This document shows, in pieces, positions 7,621-15,876 of a stretch of 64,000 nucleotides of DNA. Location of the stretch: the NCBI RefSeq assembly GCF_036231355.1, contig NZ_CP109496.1, positions 4,464,001 through 4,528,000 on the forward strand, read 5' to 3'. Source of the DNA: Streptomyces sp. NBC_01431 (GTDB lineage Bacteria > Actinomycetota > Actinomycetes > Streptomycetales > Streptomycetaceae). The notes under the pieces are model-generated. The model searched no databases, had not been told where the DNA came from, and saw only the letters and a program-made list of their open reading frames with translations. The stretch's first letter is position 1. The number at the start of each line of letters is the position of its first letter. The position numbers were made by a program, and so were the translations under genes.

Positions 7621-9096
7621 GTGTCCGAGGACGAGAAGAACCCGGCGCGGCAGATCATCACCGACTACGCGCAAGCGCACTTCCGGTACTTCCGCACCAC
7701 CGAAGGCACCGTCTACGCGCAGCGCAACGGCCACCCCGTGGCCCGGCCGATCCGCTCCCAGGGCACGACCGGCAGCCACCGGCAGGAACTCATGGTCGAC
7801 CTGTTCCGGGACGGGCTGGGCGTGTTCAACGGCACCGCCATGAAGGAGGCGCTGGATTTGATCGAAGCACTCGCGCTCGCCCAGGACGTTCAGCCCACGC
7901 ACATCCGCGTTGCCCCCGGGTTCGACGGGGCGACGTGGCTCGACCTGGGCCGCGACGACGGCCAGTCCGTCCGCATCCACCCCACCGGGTGGGAGATCAC
8001 CGTTCCCGATCCGCGTGAGGTGTGCTGGCGGCGCACCCAGCTCACCGGCGAACTGCCCCTGCCCGCCACGGACACCGGCGGCAAGGGCATCGACCTGCTC
8101 CTGGGCCTGTGCAACTTCGCGGGCCCGGCAACCGAGTGCCTGGCCATCGCCTGGCTCCTCGGCTGCCTGGAACCGACCGTGCCCGTCCCGGCCCCGTTCC
8201 TCACCGGCCCCCAGGGCGCGGGCAAGTCGACGGGCGGGCGGATGCTGGTGCGCATCCTCGAAGGGATGACCGGCGACCTGCGCCGCGCGCCCAAGGACGA
8301 GGAGAACCTGATCACGGCCGTGGCCGCCGGATGGGTCACCGCCCTCGACAACCTCTCCCACCTGCCCCCGGACCTCTCCGACCTGATGTGCTGCATCGTC
8401 ACCGGCGCCGAGAGCATCAAGCGCGCGCTCTTCACCGATGGCGACGTGGTCCGCTCCCGCTACCGGCGTCCCCTGCTGCTGACCGGCATCGACGTCGGCG
8501 TCATCCGCCCCGACCTCGCTGAACGGCTCCTGCCCCTGCGACTGGAGCGGCCCCGGGTACGGCGCACCGAAGCGGAACTGTGGGCCGACTACGCCGAAGC
8601 GCTGCCCATCGTGCTCGGGTCGCTCCTGGATCTGGCGGTCAAGGTCCGGGCCGCTGAGGCGGTCACCCCGACTGATCTGCGCATGGCCGACTTCGCCCAC
8701 CTGTGCGCCCAGTTCGACGCGGTCTGCGGGCTCGGAGCGCTGGACGCCTACCGGGCCAGCCTCGATGACCTCAACGACGACGTCATTGAGGGGGACCTGC
8801 TCGCGCAGACCGTCCTCAAGCACGCCGCCGACCTCGACCCGGGCGCTGAGGTGCGGATGACGTCGGCCGAGTGGCTCCACTGCCTCACCGGGCTCTACAG
8901 CGGCGAGGAATGCCGCCCCCTGCCCAAGGGCTGGCCGACCACGGGCAAGGTGCTGTCCGACCGCCTCAAGCGGCTACAGCCCACGCTCGCGGCCCGGGGC
9001 GTCCTCGTGGACTGGGGCCGCAGCAAGACCGCCCGGTACATCGAGATGGCCCGTCAGGCCCCGCCCCCGCCGCCCGAGCAGCAGACCGCCTTCTGA
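7621..9096 (+). CDS. Replicative ATPase/helicase-like protein, partner of prim-pol
   Basis: 491 residues. Walker A is GPQGAGKST (residues 196-204), followed by GWVTALDNLSHLPPDLSDLM (a Walker B-like region) and LLLTGIDVGVIRPDLAERLL, where an SF3/D5-type helicase has its sensor. The C-terminus (SAEWLHCLTGLY and KVLSDRLKRLQPTLAARGV) resembles a winged helix. Together with the prim-pol gene it would form a split version of the fused primase-helicase initiators of mobile elements. GTG 7621 is chosen because GGGGA lies 10 nt upstream; GTG 7612 overlapping the previous stop is an alternative. Confidence 0.82.
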   Translation: MSEDEKNPARQIITDYAQAHFRYFRTTEGTVYAQRNGHPVARPIRSQGTTGSHRQELMVDLFRDGLGVFNGTAMKEALDLIEALALAQDVQPTHIRVAPGFDGATWLDLGRDDGQSVRIHPTGWEITVPDPREVCWRRTQLTGELPLPATDTGGKGIDLLLGLCNFAGPATECLAIAWLLGCLEPTVPVPAPFLTGPQGAGKSTGGRMLVRILEGMTGDLRRAPKDEENLITAVAAGWVTALDNLSHLPPDLSDLMCCIVTGAESIKRALFTDGDVVRSRYRRPLLLTGIDVGVIRPDLAERLLPLRLERPRVRRTEAELWADYAEALPIVLGSLLDLAVKVRAAEAVTPTDLRMADFAHLCAQFDAVCGLGALDAYRASLDDLNDDVIEGDLLAQTVLKHAADLDPGAEVRMTSAEWLHCLTGLYSGEECRPLPKGWPTTGKVLSDRLKRLQPTLAARGVLVDWGRSKTARYIEMARQAPPPPPEQQTAF

Positions 9097-9121
9097 CCGG
9101 CGGCCCGCCGGGGCGGACAAG

Positions 9122-9158
9122 CAAGAGGAGCACGGCCCGCCAGGTGGTGCTCCTCTTG
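9122..9158 (+). terminator. Terminator after the replication genes
   Basis: Perfect 12-bp arms CAAGAGGAGCAC and GTGCTCCTCTTG around a 13-nt loop, followed by TTGTT. It separates the replication unit from the xis-int unit. Confidence 0.75.
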
Positions 9159-9280
9159 TTGTTCCGGCGGCTTGCCGCCGCTGCAAAGGACGTGCCGCGA
9201 ACGCGGCTCCGCATTCACGCTCTGAGCAGTGACGCGCCACCACAGAAACCACCCCCCTTTTTTTCCTAAGAAGGGAAGTC

Positions 9281-9490
9281 CTGCGTCACCTGCGTCACCA
9301 CGGCCCGCCAGACGGCCCCTGAACTGCGACAACAGCGGTGACGCAGACGGCCGAATCCTGCGTCATCGTGCGTCACCTGCGTCACCCGATGACGGACGCC
9401 TGCGTCACCGGTGACGCAGACCGCAAACCTCTGCGTCACCCGAAACCGCAGGTCAACGGCCCAGATGACGCGGATGACGCGATGACGCAG
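9281..9490. repeat. TGCGTCA iteron field upstream of xis
   Basis: About twelve copies of TGCGTCA or its complement lie in 210 bp: direct at 9282, 9291, 9359, 9369, 9378, 9401 and 9432; inverted near 9339, 9412, 9467, 9476 and 9483. One pair forms the perfect 20-bp palindrome at 9400-9419. Spacing of 9-10 bp in places puts sites on one helical face. It could be the replication origin bound by the ATPase or prim-pol, or binding sites for Xis; the sequence does not decide. Confidence 0.75.
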
Positions 9491-9544
9491 AAATCCCCGC
9501 TTCGGACAGCACAGCCACCTGACAGCACCCGAAGGAGTCGCACC

Positions 9545-9754
9545 GTGGCCACTCGCGCCGAACCCATCGATCAGATCCTCTACAAGCCGGAGGAGGCCGC
9601 CACGGCCCTCCGCGTCGGGCGCTCGACGGTCTACGAGCAGATCCGGCTGGGCCGCCTCCGGACGATCACCATCGGTCGCCGCAGGCTCGTACCGCCTGAG
9701 TACGTGGCCGAGTACATCGAACTTCTCAAGCGCGAGGCGCAGAACGCTGCCTGA
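9545..9754 (+). CDS. xis: Excisionase-like helix-turn-helix protein
   Basis: 69 residues from GTG 9545, preceded by GAAGGAG. The whole protein is one MerR/excisionase-type winged helix: YKPEEAATALRVGRSTVYEQ (recognition helix) followed by IRLGRLRTITIGRRRLVP and a C-terminal helix EYVAEYIELL. Located 73 bp before int, as xis is in pSAM2-like elements, where Xis bends att DNA to direct the integrase to excision. The frame is open upstream to 9338, but that part is the iteron DNA. Confidence 0.88.
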   Translation: MATRAEPIDQILYKPEEAATALRVGRSTVYEQIRLGRLRTITIGRRRLVPPEYVAEYIELLKREAQNAA

Positions 9755-9827
9755 CCATGCTTCCTCTCCTTCAACGACCCGACGGGCCGCGCCAATCGGC
9801 GCGGCCTGTCCCTTTGGAGCACATCGC

Positions 9828-11054
9828 ATGACTGAGACACCCAAGAGTGCCCGCCGGGCCGGACATGGCGAGGACACGATCTATTGGGATGCCGCGAAGA
9901 AGAGCTATGTCGGCGCCGTGTCCCTTGGCTACGCCCCGAATGGCAAGCGGCGCCGCCCGAAGGTCTACGGCAAGACCAAGACTGAAGTTCGCCAGAAGAT
10001 CAGGGACTTGAAGAAGGAGATGCAGTCCGGGGTCAAGGCGCCCGTGAACTACACCGTGGCCGAGGCCGTGAGCGACTGGTTGGAGCGCGGGCTCAAGGGG
10101 CGGGACCAGAAGGGGACCATCGGCAAGAACCGCTCGATGGCCAACAAGCACCTGATCCCGTTCATTGGCAAGGCCAAGCTCAAGGACCTCAGCGCGGATG
10201 ACGTCGATGACTGGCTGGACGACCGGGCGGAGTTCCTAGCGACCCGCAGCCTGCGTGATCTGCTCGCCATCCTCCGTCGCTCTGTCGCGCACGCTCAGCG
10301 TCGGGACAAGGCCGCGCGGAACGTCGCGCTGCTCGTGACCGCACCGGAAGGGCGCCCCGGCCGCCCGAGCAAGGCCATGAATCTGGAGCAGGCACGAGCC
10401 GTACTCACGGCCGCGCGCCCGTCGCGGCTGTATGCCTACCTCGTGCTGTCCTTCCTTGGAGGCGTACGAACGGAGGAGGCGCGCCCGCTCACCTGGGACC
10501 ATGTCTTCCTGGAGACCAAGGACGCCATCCCGCCCCATGTCGCAGTGTGGCGCTCGGTGCGCAAGCACGGAGACACCAAGACGCGGAGGAGTCGCCGGAC
10601 CATCGCCCTGCCGAAGATGGTGGTTGAAGTCCTCGAAGAGCACATGCGGCAGCAGAAGAAGGAGAGGGCGGCCAAGGGGCTGGAGTGGGACCAAGCGGGG
10701 AGGGTCTTCACGACCCGGAGCGGTGAGCTCTTGGACGCGGCCAACGTCCGGCGGGACTTCCGCGCCATCATCGCCAAGGCCGCCAAGGTGCCGGGCATTG
10801 ACCTGAAGCCGCACGAGTGGACGACCCGAGAGACGCGGCAGAGTTTCGTGTCCCTGCTCTCCGACCACGGGGTCCCGCTGGAGACCATCGCTCTATTGGT
10901 CGGGCACACCAGCCAGGCGACTACCGAAGCGGTCTATCGCAAGCAGTTGCGGCCAGTGATCACGAAGGGCGCGGAGGCTATGGACGCGATCTTTGCGCAA
11001 GGTCAGGAGGGTGACGACGAGGGGGGTGCGGACAAGCCCCTGGCAGGAACCTGA
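9828..11054 (+). CDS. int: Tyrosine recombinase (site-specific integrase)
   Basis: 408 residues. The N-terminal AP2-like arm-binding part includes IYWDAAKKSYVGAVSLGYAP. A core-binding SAM-like domain follows (about residues 70-165), then the catalytic domain. Catalytic residues seen: R214 in GGVRTEEARPLTW, R337 in TTRETRQSFVSLLSDHGVP, H360 in LLVGHTSQ and the nucleophile Y370 in TTEAVYRKQL. The usual box II His is Arg, which recurs in this Streptomyces subfamily. It recombines the tRNA-Pro attB with the element attP. The gene ends 84 bp before the tRNA with a strong hairpin between. Confidence 0.96.
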   Translation: MTETPKSARRAGHGEDTIYWDAAKKSYVGAVSLGYAPNGKRRRPKVYGKTKTEVRQKIRDLKKEMQSGVKAPVNYTVAEAVSDWLERGLKGRDQKGTIGKNRSMANKHLIPFIGKAKLKDLSADDVDDWLDDRAEFLATRSLRDLLAILRRSVAHAQRRDKAARNVALLVTAPEGRPGRPSKAMNLEQARAVLTAARPSRLYAYLVLSFLGGVRTEEARPLTWDHVFLETKDAIPPHVAVWRSVRKHGDTKTRRSRRTIALPKMVVEVLEEHMRQQKKERAAKGLEWDQAGRVFTTRSGELLDAANVRRDFRAIIAKAAKVPGIDLKPHEWTTRETRQSFVSLLSDHGVPLETIALLVGHTSQATTEAVYRKQLRPVITKGAEAMDAIFAQGQEGDDEGGADKPLAGT

Positions 11055-11094
11055 TCGATTTCCTTTGGCCCCCTGTTTGGCCCCCCGGGAACGA

Positions 11095-11130
11095 CAGAGA
11101 CCACATACAGTTTCCTGTATGTGGTCTCTG
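11095..11130. terminator. Hairpin between int and tRNA-Pro
   Basis: Perfect 16-bp inverted repeat, CAGAGACCACATACAG and its complement around TTTC. It can terminate int transcription from the left and, as it lies downstream of the tRNA on the minus strand, the tRNA transcript as well. Confidence 0.75.
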
Positions 11131-11137
11131 ACCAGCG

Positions 11138-11180
11138 TCGGGGTGGCGGGATTTGAACCCACGACCTCTTCGTCCCGAAC
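11138..11180. other. Probable attachment site (att) at the tRNA-Pro 3' end
   Basis: The integrase gene lies next to the 3' end of the tRNA, and AICE core sites typically run from the anticodon region to the tRNA 3' end. The interval is the expected core, not a measured one: the second copy is left of the window, so direct-repeat limits cannot be read here. Confidence 0.6.
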
Positions 11181-11211
11181 GAAGCGCGCTGCCAAGCTGC
11201 GCTACACCCCG
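11138..11211 (-). tRNA. tRNA-Pro (anticodon CGG)
   Basis: 74-nt cloverleaf on the minus strand. The 7-bp acceptor stem CGGGGTG/CACCCCG closes positions 11211-11205 with 11145-11139, and the discriminator base is A. The anticodon stem CTTCG/CGAAG encloses loop TTCGGGA with CGG at 11175-11177, and the T arm carries GTTCAAATC. No CCA is encoded. Its 3' half is the integration site of the element on its left. Confidence 0.97.
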
Positions 11212-11581
11212 ATCGTCTCCGCTTGTCGCGGCGACGTCGTTTACTTTAGCCCACCGGCGGCTGGAGACGAAATCCGGTTTGCGGGGCCTCGGCGGTAGGG
11301 GTGGATGCGTTCCACCCGGACGACCGCCAGGGTCGCGACGTAGGGGGCGAGGGGTATGGCCAGGGCGTGGCCCCGGCGCGCGGGCGGGGCCTTGTCCAGA
11401 GCGCGGGCCCCGGGCCGGCCCGGGGCCCAGCTCGCCCCCGGCGGTCCCGGGCCCGGAGCGCCCCCGGACTTGCCCAGCGTGTGCCCACGGCGACCGGGCC
11501 CAGCGCGCGACCCACGGCGACCGGGCCCAGCTGGGCGTCCCACGGCCACCCCGGGCCCAGCGGGCGGCCCCGCGTGGATGG
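11212..11581. other. Gene-free GC-rich spacer with short repeats
   Basis: No credible gene. From about 11,400 the DNA is low-complexity GGGCCC-rich sequence. GGCGACCGGGCCCAG occurs at about 11,488 and 11,517, with further CGGGCCCAGC copies to 11,562. Reading frames crossing it are Pro/Arg/Gly-rich artefacts. Confidence 0.6.
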
Positions 11582-12511
11582 CTAGCGGCGTTGTTCCACC
11601 AGCGTCAGGAGGGTTGCCTCCGGGGGGCAGGCGAAGCGGAGGGGGGTGTAGCGGTTGGTGCCGCAGCCTGCTGAGACGTGGAGGAAGGCTCGGTGGCCGT
11701 CCGTCTCGTGGGTCGAGAGGCCCTTCGCCCGGTCCGTGTCCAGGTCACAGTTGGTGACCAGGGCCCCGTAGAAGGGGATGCACAGCTGCCCGCCGTGCGT
11801 GTGGCCCGCGAGGATCAGCGGGTAGCCGTCCGCCGTGAAGGACTCCAGCGTGCGCAGGTACGGGGCGTGCACCACCGCGATCGAGAAGTCCGCCCCCGTC
11901 TCGGGGCCACCCGCGACCTCCTGGTAGCGGTCCCGCTTGATGTGCGGGTCGTCCAGGCCCGTGAAGGCCAGCTCCATGCCGTCCAGCTTCAGGCGGCCCC
12001 GGGTGTTGCTCAGATTCACCCAGCCCGCCGCGTCGAACGCGTCCCGCAGCTCCTCCCACGGATTGTGGACGACGCCGACAGCCGGCGCGTTGCCGTTGAG
12101 CCCGTGCCGGCCCTGCGCCTTCTCGAACAGGTACCGGGCCGGGTTGCGGAGCTTCGGACCGTAGTAGTCGTTCGAGCCGAAGACGTACACGCCGGGGAAT
12201 TCCATCAGCGGGCCCAGCGCGTCGAGCGCCTCTGGGACGCCCTCCGGGTCGGACAGGTTGTCGCCGGTGTTCACCACGAAGTCGGGGCGCAGGCCCGCCA
12301 GTGACTGGAGCCACGCCCTCTTCTTGCGCTGGCCGCCCACCATGTGGATGTCGGACACCTGGAGCACGCGCAACGGACCCGCCCCCGGCGGCAGCACCGG
12401 CACCGTGACCCGGCGCAGCCGGAACGATCTCGCTTCGAAGCCCGCCGCATAGGTGAGACCTGCGGCCCCGACCGCCGTGATGCCCAAGGGAATTCCGTAT
12501 CGCGCGCGCAT
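11582..12511 (-). CDS. Metallophosphoesterase, membrane-anchored
   Basis: 309 residues. An N-terminal hydrophobic helix (IPLGITAVGAAGLTYAAGF) anchors it. The calcineurin-like phosphoesterase motifs are present: D54-x-H56 in QVSDIH, GDN at 82-84, a GNHD-equivalent GSND (N113, D114), and the late GHTHGG, all expected to bind a dinuclear metal centre. The family relates to YkuE/YaeI phospholipid-like phosphoesterases; the substrate is unknown. ATG 12511 is chosen because the frame upstream is low-complexity and would overlap the divergent YqeY-like gene. Confidence 0.9.
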   Translation of the reverse strand: MRARYGIPLGITAVGAAGLTYAAGFEARSFRLRRVTVPVLPPGAGPLRVLQVSDIHMVGGQRKKRAWLQSLAGLRPDFVVNTGDNLSDPEGVPEALDALGPLMEFPGVYVFGSNDYYGPKLRNPARYLFEKAQGRHGLNGNAPAVGVVHNPWEELRDAFDAAGWVNLSNTRGRLKLDGMELAFTGLDDPHIKRDRYQEVAGGPETGADFSIAVVHAPYLRTLESFTADGYPLILAGHTHGGQLCIPFYGALVTNCDLDTDRAKGLSTHETDGHRAFLHVSAGCGTNRYTPLRFACPPEATLLTLVEQRR

Positions 12512-12587
12512 ACGACCATCGTCGCAGACCCTGGCGGACGCGGAAATCAGCGGGCGAGTACGGCTGTGCACCTGACACACTGGGGGC

Positions 12588-13052
12588 ATGACCACGCTCA
12601 AGGCCCGACTCAAGGACGACCTCACCACCGCCATGAAGGCGCGCGACGAACTGCGCTCGTCCACGCTCCGGCTGACCCTCACCGCCGTCGCCAAGGAAGA
12701 GGTCGCCGGCAAGACCGCGCGTGAGCTCTCCGACGACGAGGTCCTGAAGGTGATCGCCAAGGAGGCGAAGAAGCGCCGCGAGGCGGCCGAGGCCTTCGAG
12801 CAGGGCGGTCGCGCCGAGTCGGCTGCGCGCGAGCTGGCCGAGGGCGAGGTTCTCGACGCGTACCTGCCCAAGCAGCTCTCCGACAGCGAGCTGGAGGGGA
12901 TCGTCGGCGCCGCCGTCGAGGAGGCCAAGGCGGCCGGGGCCGAGGGGCCGCGCGCGATGGGTGCCGTCATGAAGATCGTGAACCCGAAGGTGGCGGGCCT
13001 CGCCGACGGTGGCCGTGTCGCCGCCGCGGTGAAGAAGCTCCTCGCGGGCTGA
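12588..13052 (+). CDS. GatB/YqeY domain protein
   Basis: 154 residues. MTTLKARLKDDLTTAMKARD at the N-terminus, then LRLTLTAVAKEEVAGKTARE and a C-terminal AVMKIVNPKVAGLADGGRVA match the YqeY family over its full usual length of about 150 residues. The fold resembles the tail of GatB amidotransferase; YqeY proteins are widespread, cytoplasmic and of unclear role, possibly tRNA-binding. Divergent from the metallophosphoesterase with 76 bp between starts, and ended by a strong terminator shared with the PBP gene. Confidence 0.93.
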   Translation: MTTLKARLKDDLTTAMKARDELRSSTLRLTLTAVAKEEVAGKTARELSDDEVLKVIAKEAKKRREAAEAFEQGGRAESAARELAEGEVLDAYLPKQLSDSELEGIVGAAVEEAKAAGAEGPRAMGAVMKIVNPKVAGLADGGRVAAAVKKLLAG

Positions 13053-13073
13053 CCCCGCCCCCTCCACGTACGT

Positions 13074-13112
13074 AAAGGGGCGCCCCGGGAGTGAATCCCG
13101 GGGCGCCCCTTT
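13074..13112. terminator. Bidirectional terminator between yqeY and PBP genes
   Basis: Perfect 17-bp arms (13074-13090 and 13096-13112) with loop GTGAA and A/T tracts on both sides. It serves the converging YqeY-like and PBP genes. Confidence 0.85.
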
Positions 13113-13210
13113 TATGTGCCTTCAGCTTATGCGCGGGCGCCTCATGCGTGTGCGCTCCGCGTGTCTACCGCCCATGTGCGTACGGCCTATGGGCCGACAC
13201 ACGCCGCTCC

Positions 13211-15460
13211 CTACTGCGGCCACCCGCCGTCCGTGCCGCCGATCAGGTCCGGTGGGACGGGGATGCCCGGGAACGGTGAGGTGCCGTGGGCCGGGGGTTT
13301 GTTGTCGCCACCCGGCTTCGGCTTGCGCTTGTTCTTGCTCTTGTCGGGGTTGGCGGGGCCGCCGGTCGCGGGTTCGCCGCCCGGCTTCTGGGAGTCGGGG
13401 ATGTTGACCGTAATGAACGGCGCCGAGGTCTGGCCCTGGAGCGCGCCGGTCATCGCGTCACGCCAGATCGGTCCTGGGACCTGGCCGCCGTACACCTGCT
13501 CCTGGAACTGGCCACCGATGGTGATGTTGTTCATCTCGACGCGCTGCGACGGGCTGCCGACCCAGACCGCGGCGGACAGGTTCGAGGTGTAGCCCACGAA
13601 CCAGGCGTTCTTGCGGGCGTCGGTGGTACCCGTCTTGCCCGCGTTGTCGCGGTCCTTGAGGCCGGCCTCCTGGCCGGTACCGGAGTCGACCACGCCGCGC
13701 AGCAGCGTGTTGATGCTGTCCGCGGTGTTCTGCGACATCGCCTGCGAGCAGGACGTCTTCGGCACCGGCAGCGACGAGCCGTCCACCTTCTTGATGGACT
13801 CGATGGCGATCGGCGTGCAGTACGTGCCCCGGTTGGCGAAGGCGGCGTACGCGGAGGCCATCGTCAGCGGCGAGATGCCGGTGGAGCCGAGGGTCAGCGC
13901 CGAGGGCACCATGGGCAGCTTGTCGCCGTTGCCCTGGACCACGTGCAGCTTGTCGGTCATCTGCGAGACGGGGCACATGCCGATGTCGCCGAGCATCTGC
14001 ACGAAGTACGTGTTGACCGACTTGGCCATCGCGTCCTTCAGTGCGAACGGGCCGATCTCGGACTCGTTCTCGTTCTCCAGGTGCGCGGGGTTGTTGGGGT
14101 CGTTCACCCAGGGCTTGCCGCTGCACGTCTGGACGGTCGCCGGGTAGTCCATGTCGTACGGGGACGGGTACTGCTGGGTCGGCGGCTTGCCGCCCTCGAT
14201 CGCGGCCGCCGCCAGGAACGGCTTGAAGGTCGAACCGACCGGGAAGCCGTAATTGGAGCCGCCCATCTGCCGGTTGACCGAGAAGTTGATCTGGGTCTCG
14301 TTGTCCCCGAAGCCGTACGGCTTGGACTGGCCCATCGCCAGGACCTTGCCGGTGCCGGGCTGGACCAGCGTGACCGCCGTCGCGACGCTGTCCTTCTGGT
14401 AGACGTGGTTCTTGATCGACTCCTGCGTCGACTTCTGCGCCTGCGGGTCGAGGGTGGTCTGGACGGTGAGCCCGCCGCGGTTCCAGAGCTTGGCCCGCTC
14501 CTCCTTCGTCTTGCCGAAGGTCGGGTTGGACAGGAACACCTCACGCACGTAGTCACAGAAGAAGCCCGCGCCGTCGACGGCGGTGATGCAGCCGTTCTTC
14601 GGCTTGCTGACGTCCAGCTTGATCGGCGCTTCCTTGGCCCGGTCGGCCTCGGCCTGCGAGATGTCCTTCATGTCGACCATGCGCTGGAGCACCGTGTTGC
14701 GGCGCTTCTTGGCTTCCTGGGCGTCATTGACGGGGTCGTACCGGCTGGGGGACTGCACGATGCCCGCGAGCATCGCGGACTCGTCGAGGGTGAGGTCCTT
14801 GGCCGACTTGGAGAAGTAGCGCTTGGCGGCGGCCTCGATGCCGTACGCCTGCTGCCCGAAGAACGTGATGTTGAGGTAGTTCTCCAGGATCTTCTTCTTG
14901 CCGAGCTCCTCCTCGACCTGGATCGCGTACTTGAGCTCCTTGACCTTGCGGCCGATCGTCTGCTGGGTGGCCTCGGCGACCTTGTCGGGGTCGTCGCCGG
15001 CTTCTTCCACGAAGACGTTCTTCACGTACTGCTGGGTCAGGGTGGACGCGCCCTGGGCGACGCCGCCGCTCGTCGCGTTCTTGTTGACCGCGCGCAGCAC
15101 GCCCTTGAGGTCGATCGCGCCGTGTTCGTAGAAGCGCGAGTCCTCGATCGCGACGATCGCCTTCTGCATGTACGGGGAGATGTCGGCGAGCGGCACCACG
15201 GTGCGGTCGCGCGAGTAGACCTGGGCGATCGTGCCGCCCTTGTTGTCGAGGATCGTGGTGCGCTGGCTCAGCGGCGGGGTCTTCAGATTGGCCGGGATCT
15301 CGTCGAATCCCTCGACCGTGCCCTTGGCCGCGAGCCCCAGCGCGCCGGCCGCCGGAAGGGCGATCCCGGCGAGCACGGCGCCCGCCAGCGCACTCACGCC
15401 CAGGAACTTGGCGGCCTGCTGGGTCCCGGTCAGGCCTGCGCCCGAACGCTTCTTTGCCAT
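13211..15460 (-). CDS. Class A penicillin-binding protein (bifunctional peptidoglycan synthase)
   Basis: 749 residues. A short cytoplasmic tail and a membrane helix (FLGVSALAGAVLAGIALPAA) are followed by the GT51 glycosyltransferase domain with catalytic E106 in AIEDSRFYEHGAID, then GASTLTQQYVKN and GQQAYGIEAAAKRYF. The transpeptidase domain has S410 in STFK, SVN in AMAKSVNTYF and KTGT near residue 610. The C-terminus is a Pro/Lys/Gly-rich tail. It polymerises and cross-links peptidoglycan outside the membrane. In S. coelicolor the same type of gene lies next to wblA (recalled). Long frames on the opposite strand are shadows. Confidence 0.95.
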   Translation of the reverse strand: MAKKRSGAGLTGTQQAAKFLGVSALAGAVLAGIALPAAGALGLAAKGTVEGFDEIPANLKTPPLSQRTTILDNKGGTIAQVYSRDRTVVPLADISPYMQKAIVAIEDSRFYEHGAIDLKGVLRAVNKNATSGGVAQGASTLTQQYVKNVFVEEAGDDPDKVAEATQQTIGRKVKELKYAIQVEEELGKKKILENYLNITFFGQQAYGIEAAAKRYFSKSAKDLTLDESAMLAGIVQSPSRYDPVNDAQEAKKRRNTVLQRMVDMKDISQAEADRAKEAPIKLDVSKPKNGCITAVDGAGFFCDYVREVFLSNPTFGKTKEERAKLWNRGGLTVQTTLDPQAQKSTQESIKNHVYQKDSVATAVTLVQPGTGKVLAMGQSKPYGFGDNETQINFSVNRQMGGSNYGFPVGSTFKPFLAAAAIEGGKPPTQQYPSPYDMDYPATVQTCSGKPWVNDPNNPAHLENENESEIGPFALKDAMAKSVNTYFVQMLGDIGMCPVSQMTDKLHVVQGNGDKLPMVPSALTLGSTGISPLTMASAYAAFANRGTYCTPIAIESIKKVDGSSLPVPKTSCSQAMSQNTADSINTLLRGVVDSGTGQEAGLKDRDNAGKTGTTDARKNAWFVGYTSNLSAAVWVGSPSQRVEMNNITIGGQFQEQVYGGQVPGPIWRDAMTGALQGQTSAPFITVNIPDSQKPGGEPATGGPANPDKSKNKRKPKPGGDNKPPAHGTSPFPGIPVPPDLIGGTDGGWPQ

Positions 15461-15876
15461 GAGGGGCAGCCTACGTTCTCAATCGCCGGACACGACTCAA
15501 GGCTCTGGCCTAAGCTGCGGTCAACTGTCACAGCAGTGCGGCCGCGCAGCAAGGTCCGGGCTGTGTACAGAGGCGTTCCATCGTCCCGAATCCGGTGGGA
15601 ATCAACCCCGGTTGGTGTCCGATTAGGCCTCATGCGTCATCGGGTGTCCGTTCTGGCTCAGCCGGTGCATCCCGATATTTCGGTTTCGTCACACATGTCG
15701 CCGGCTCACTCCGTTGGGTGATCTGCCGCGTACGCATAGTCCGTTCGGGCCATTCAAGATTGGGCCCGCCGGGGGTGTTGCGCTGTGCCTACCTTCCGTA
15801 ACGTCCTCAACTGGCAGCGGTGAATATGCCGCTACCGCCGTGGGGGAGCCTCGATTCGGGAGAGGACGGCGCCGGC
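15461..15876. other. Divergent PBP/wblA regulatory region
   Basis: 416 bp without a credible gene. The half nearest wblA is relatively AT-rich (for example around 15,670-15,700, ATATTTCGGTTTCGTCACAC) and probably holds the wblA promoter. wblA is known to be under developmental regulators in other Streptomyces, but I cannot point to a confident operator. Confidence 0.5.

Larger units (their letters stand above)
1..11180 (+). mobile_element. Actinomycete integrative and conjugative element (right part)
   Basis: The block runs from a GntR repressor through transfer genes (TraB-type FtsK ATPase), a prim-pol/ATPase replication pair and xis to a tyrosine integrase that ends 84 bp before tRNA-Pro. 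This is the standard layout of pSAM2-like AICEs, which excise, replicate and move as double-stranded DNA through TraB. The right boundary is placed inside the tRNA 3' half because such integrases use the tRNA 3' end as attB; the exact crossover cannot be fixed without the other att copy. The left boundary lies outside the window. All cargo seen is maintenance and transfer; no resistance or metabolic cargo is visible here. Confidence 0.9.

Noticed and set aside
9281..9490. Repeats considered as a CRISPR array
   Set aside because: Units are only 7-9 bp, in both orientations and irregularly spaced, with no spacers and no cas genes.
1..11138. Search for the second att copy inside the window
   Set aside because: No repeat of the tRNA-Pro 3' end was seen to the left, and the GntR gene runs off the edge, so the left end lies outside.
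13286..15721. 811-codon open frame on the plus strand opposite the PBP gene
   Set aside because: Arg/Gly/Val/Leu-rich composition typical of antisense frames in GC-rich DNA; the opposite strand has all PBP motifs.
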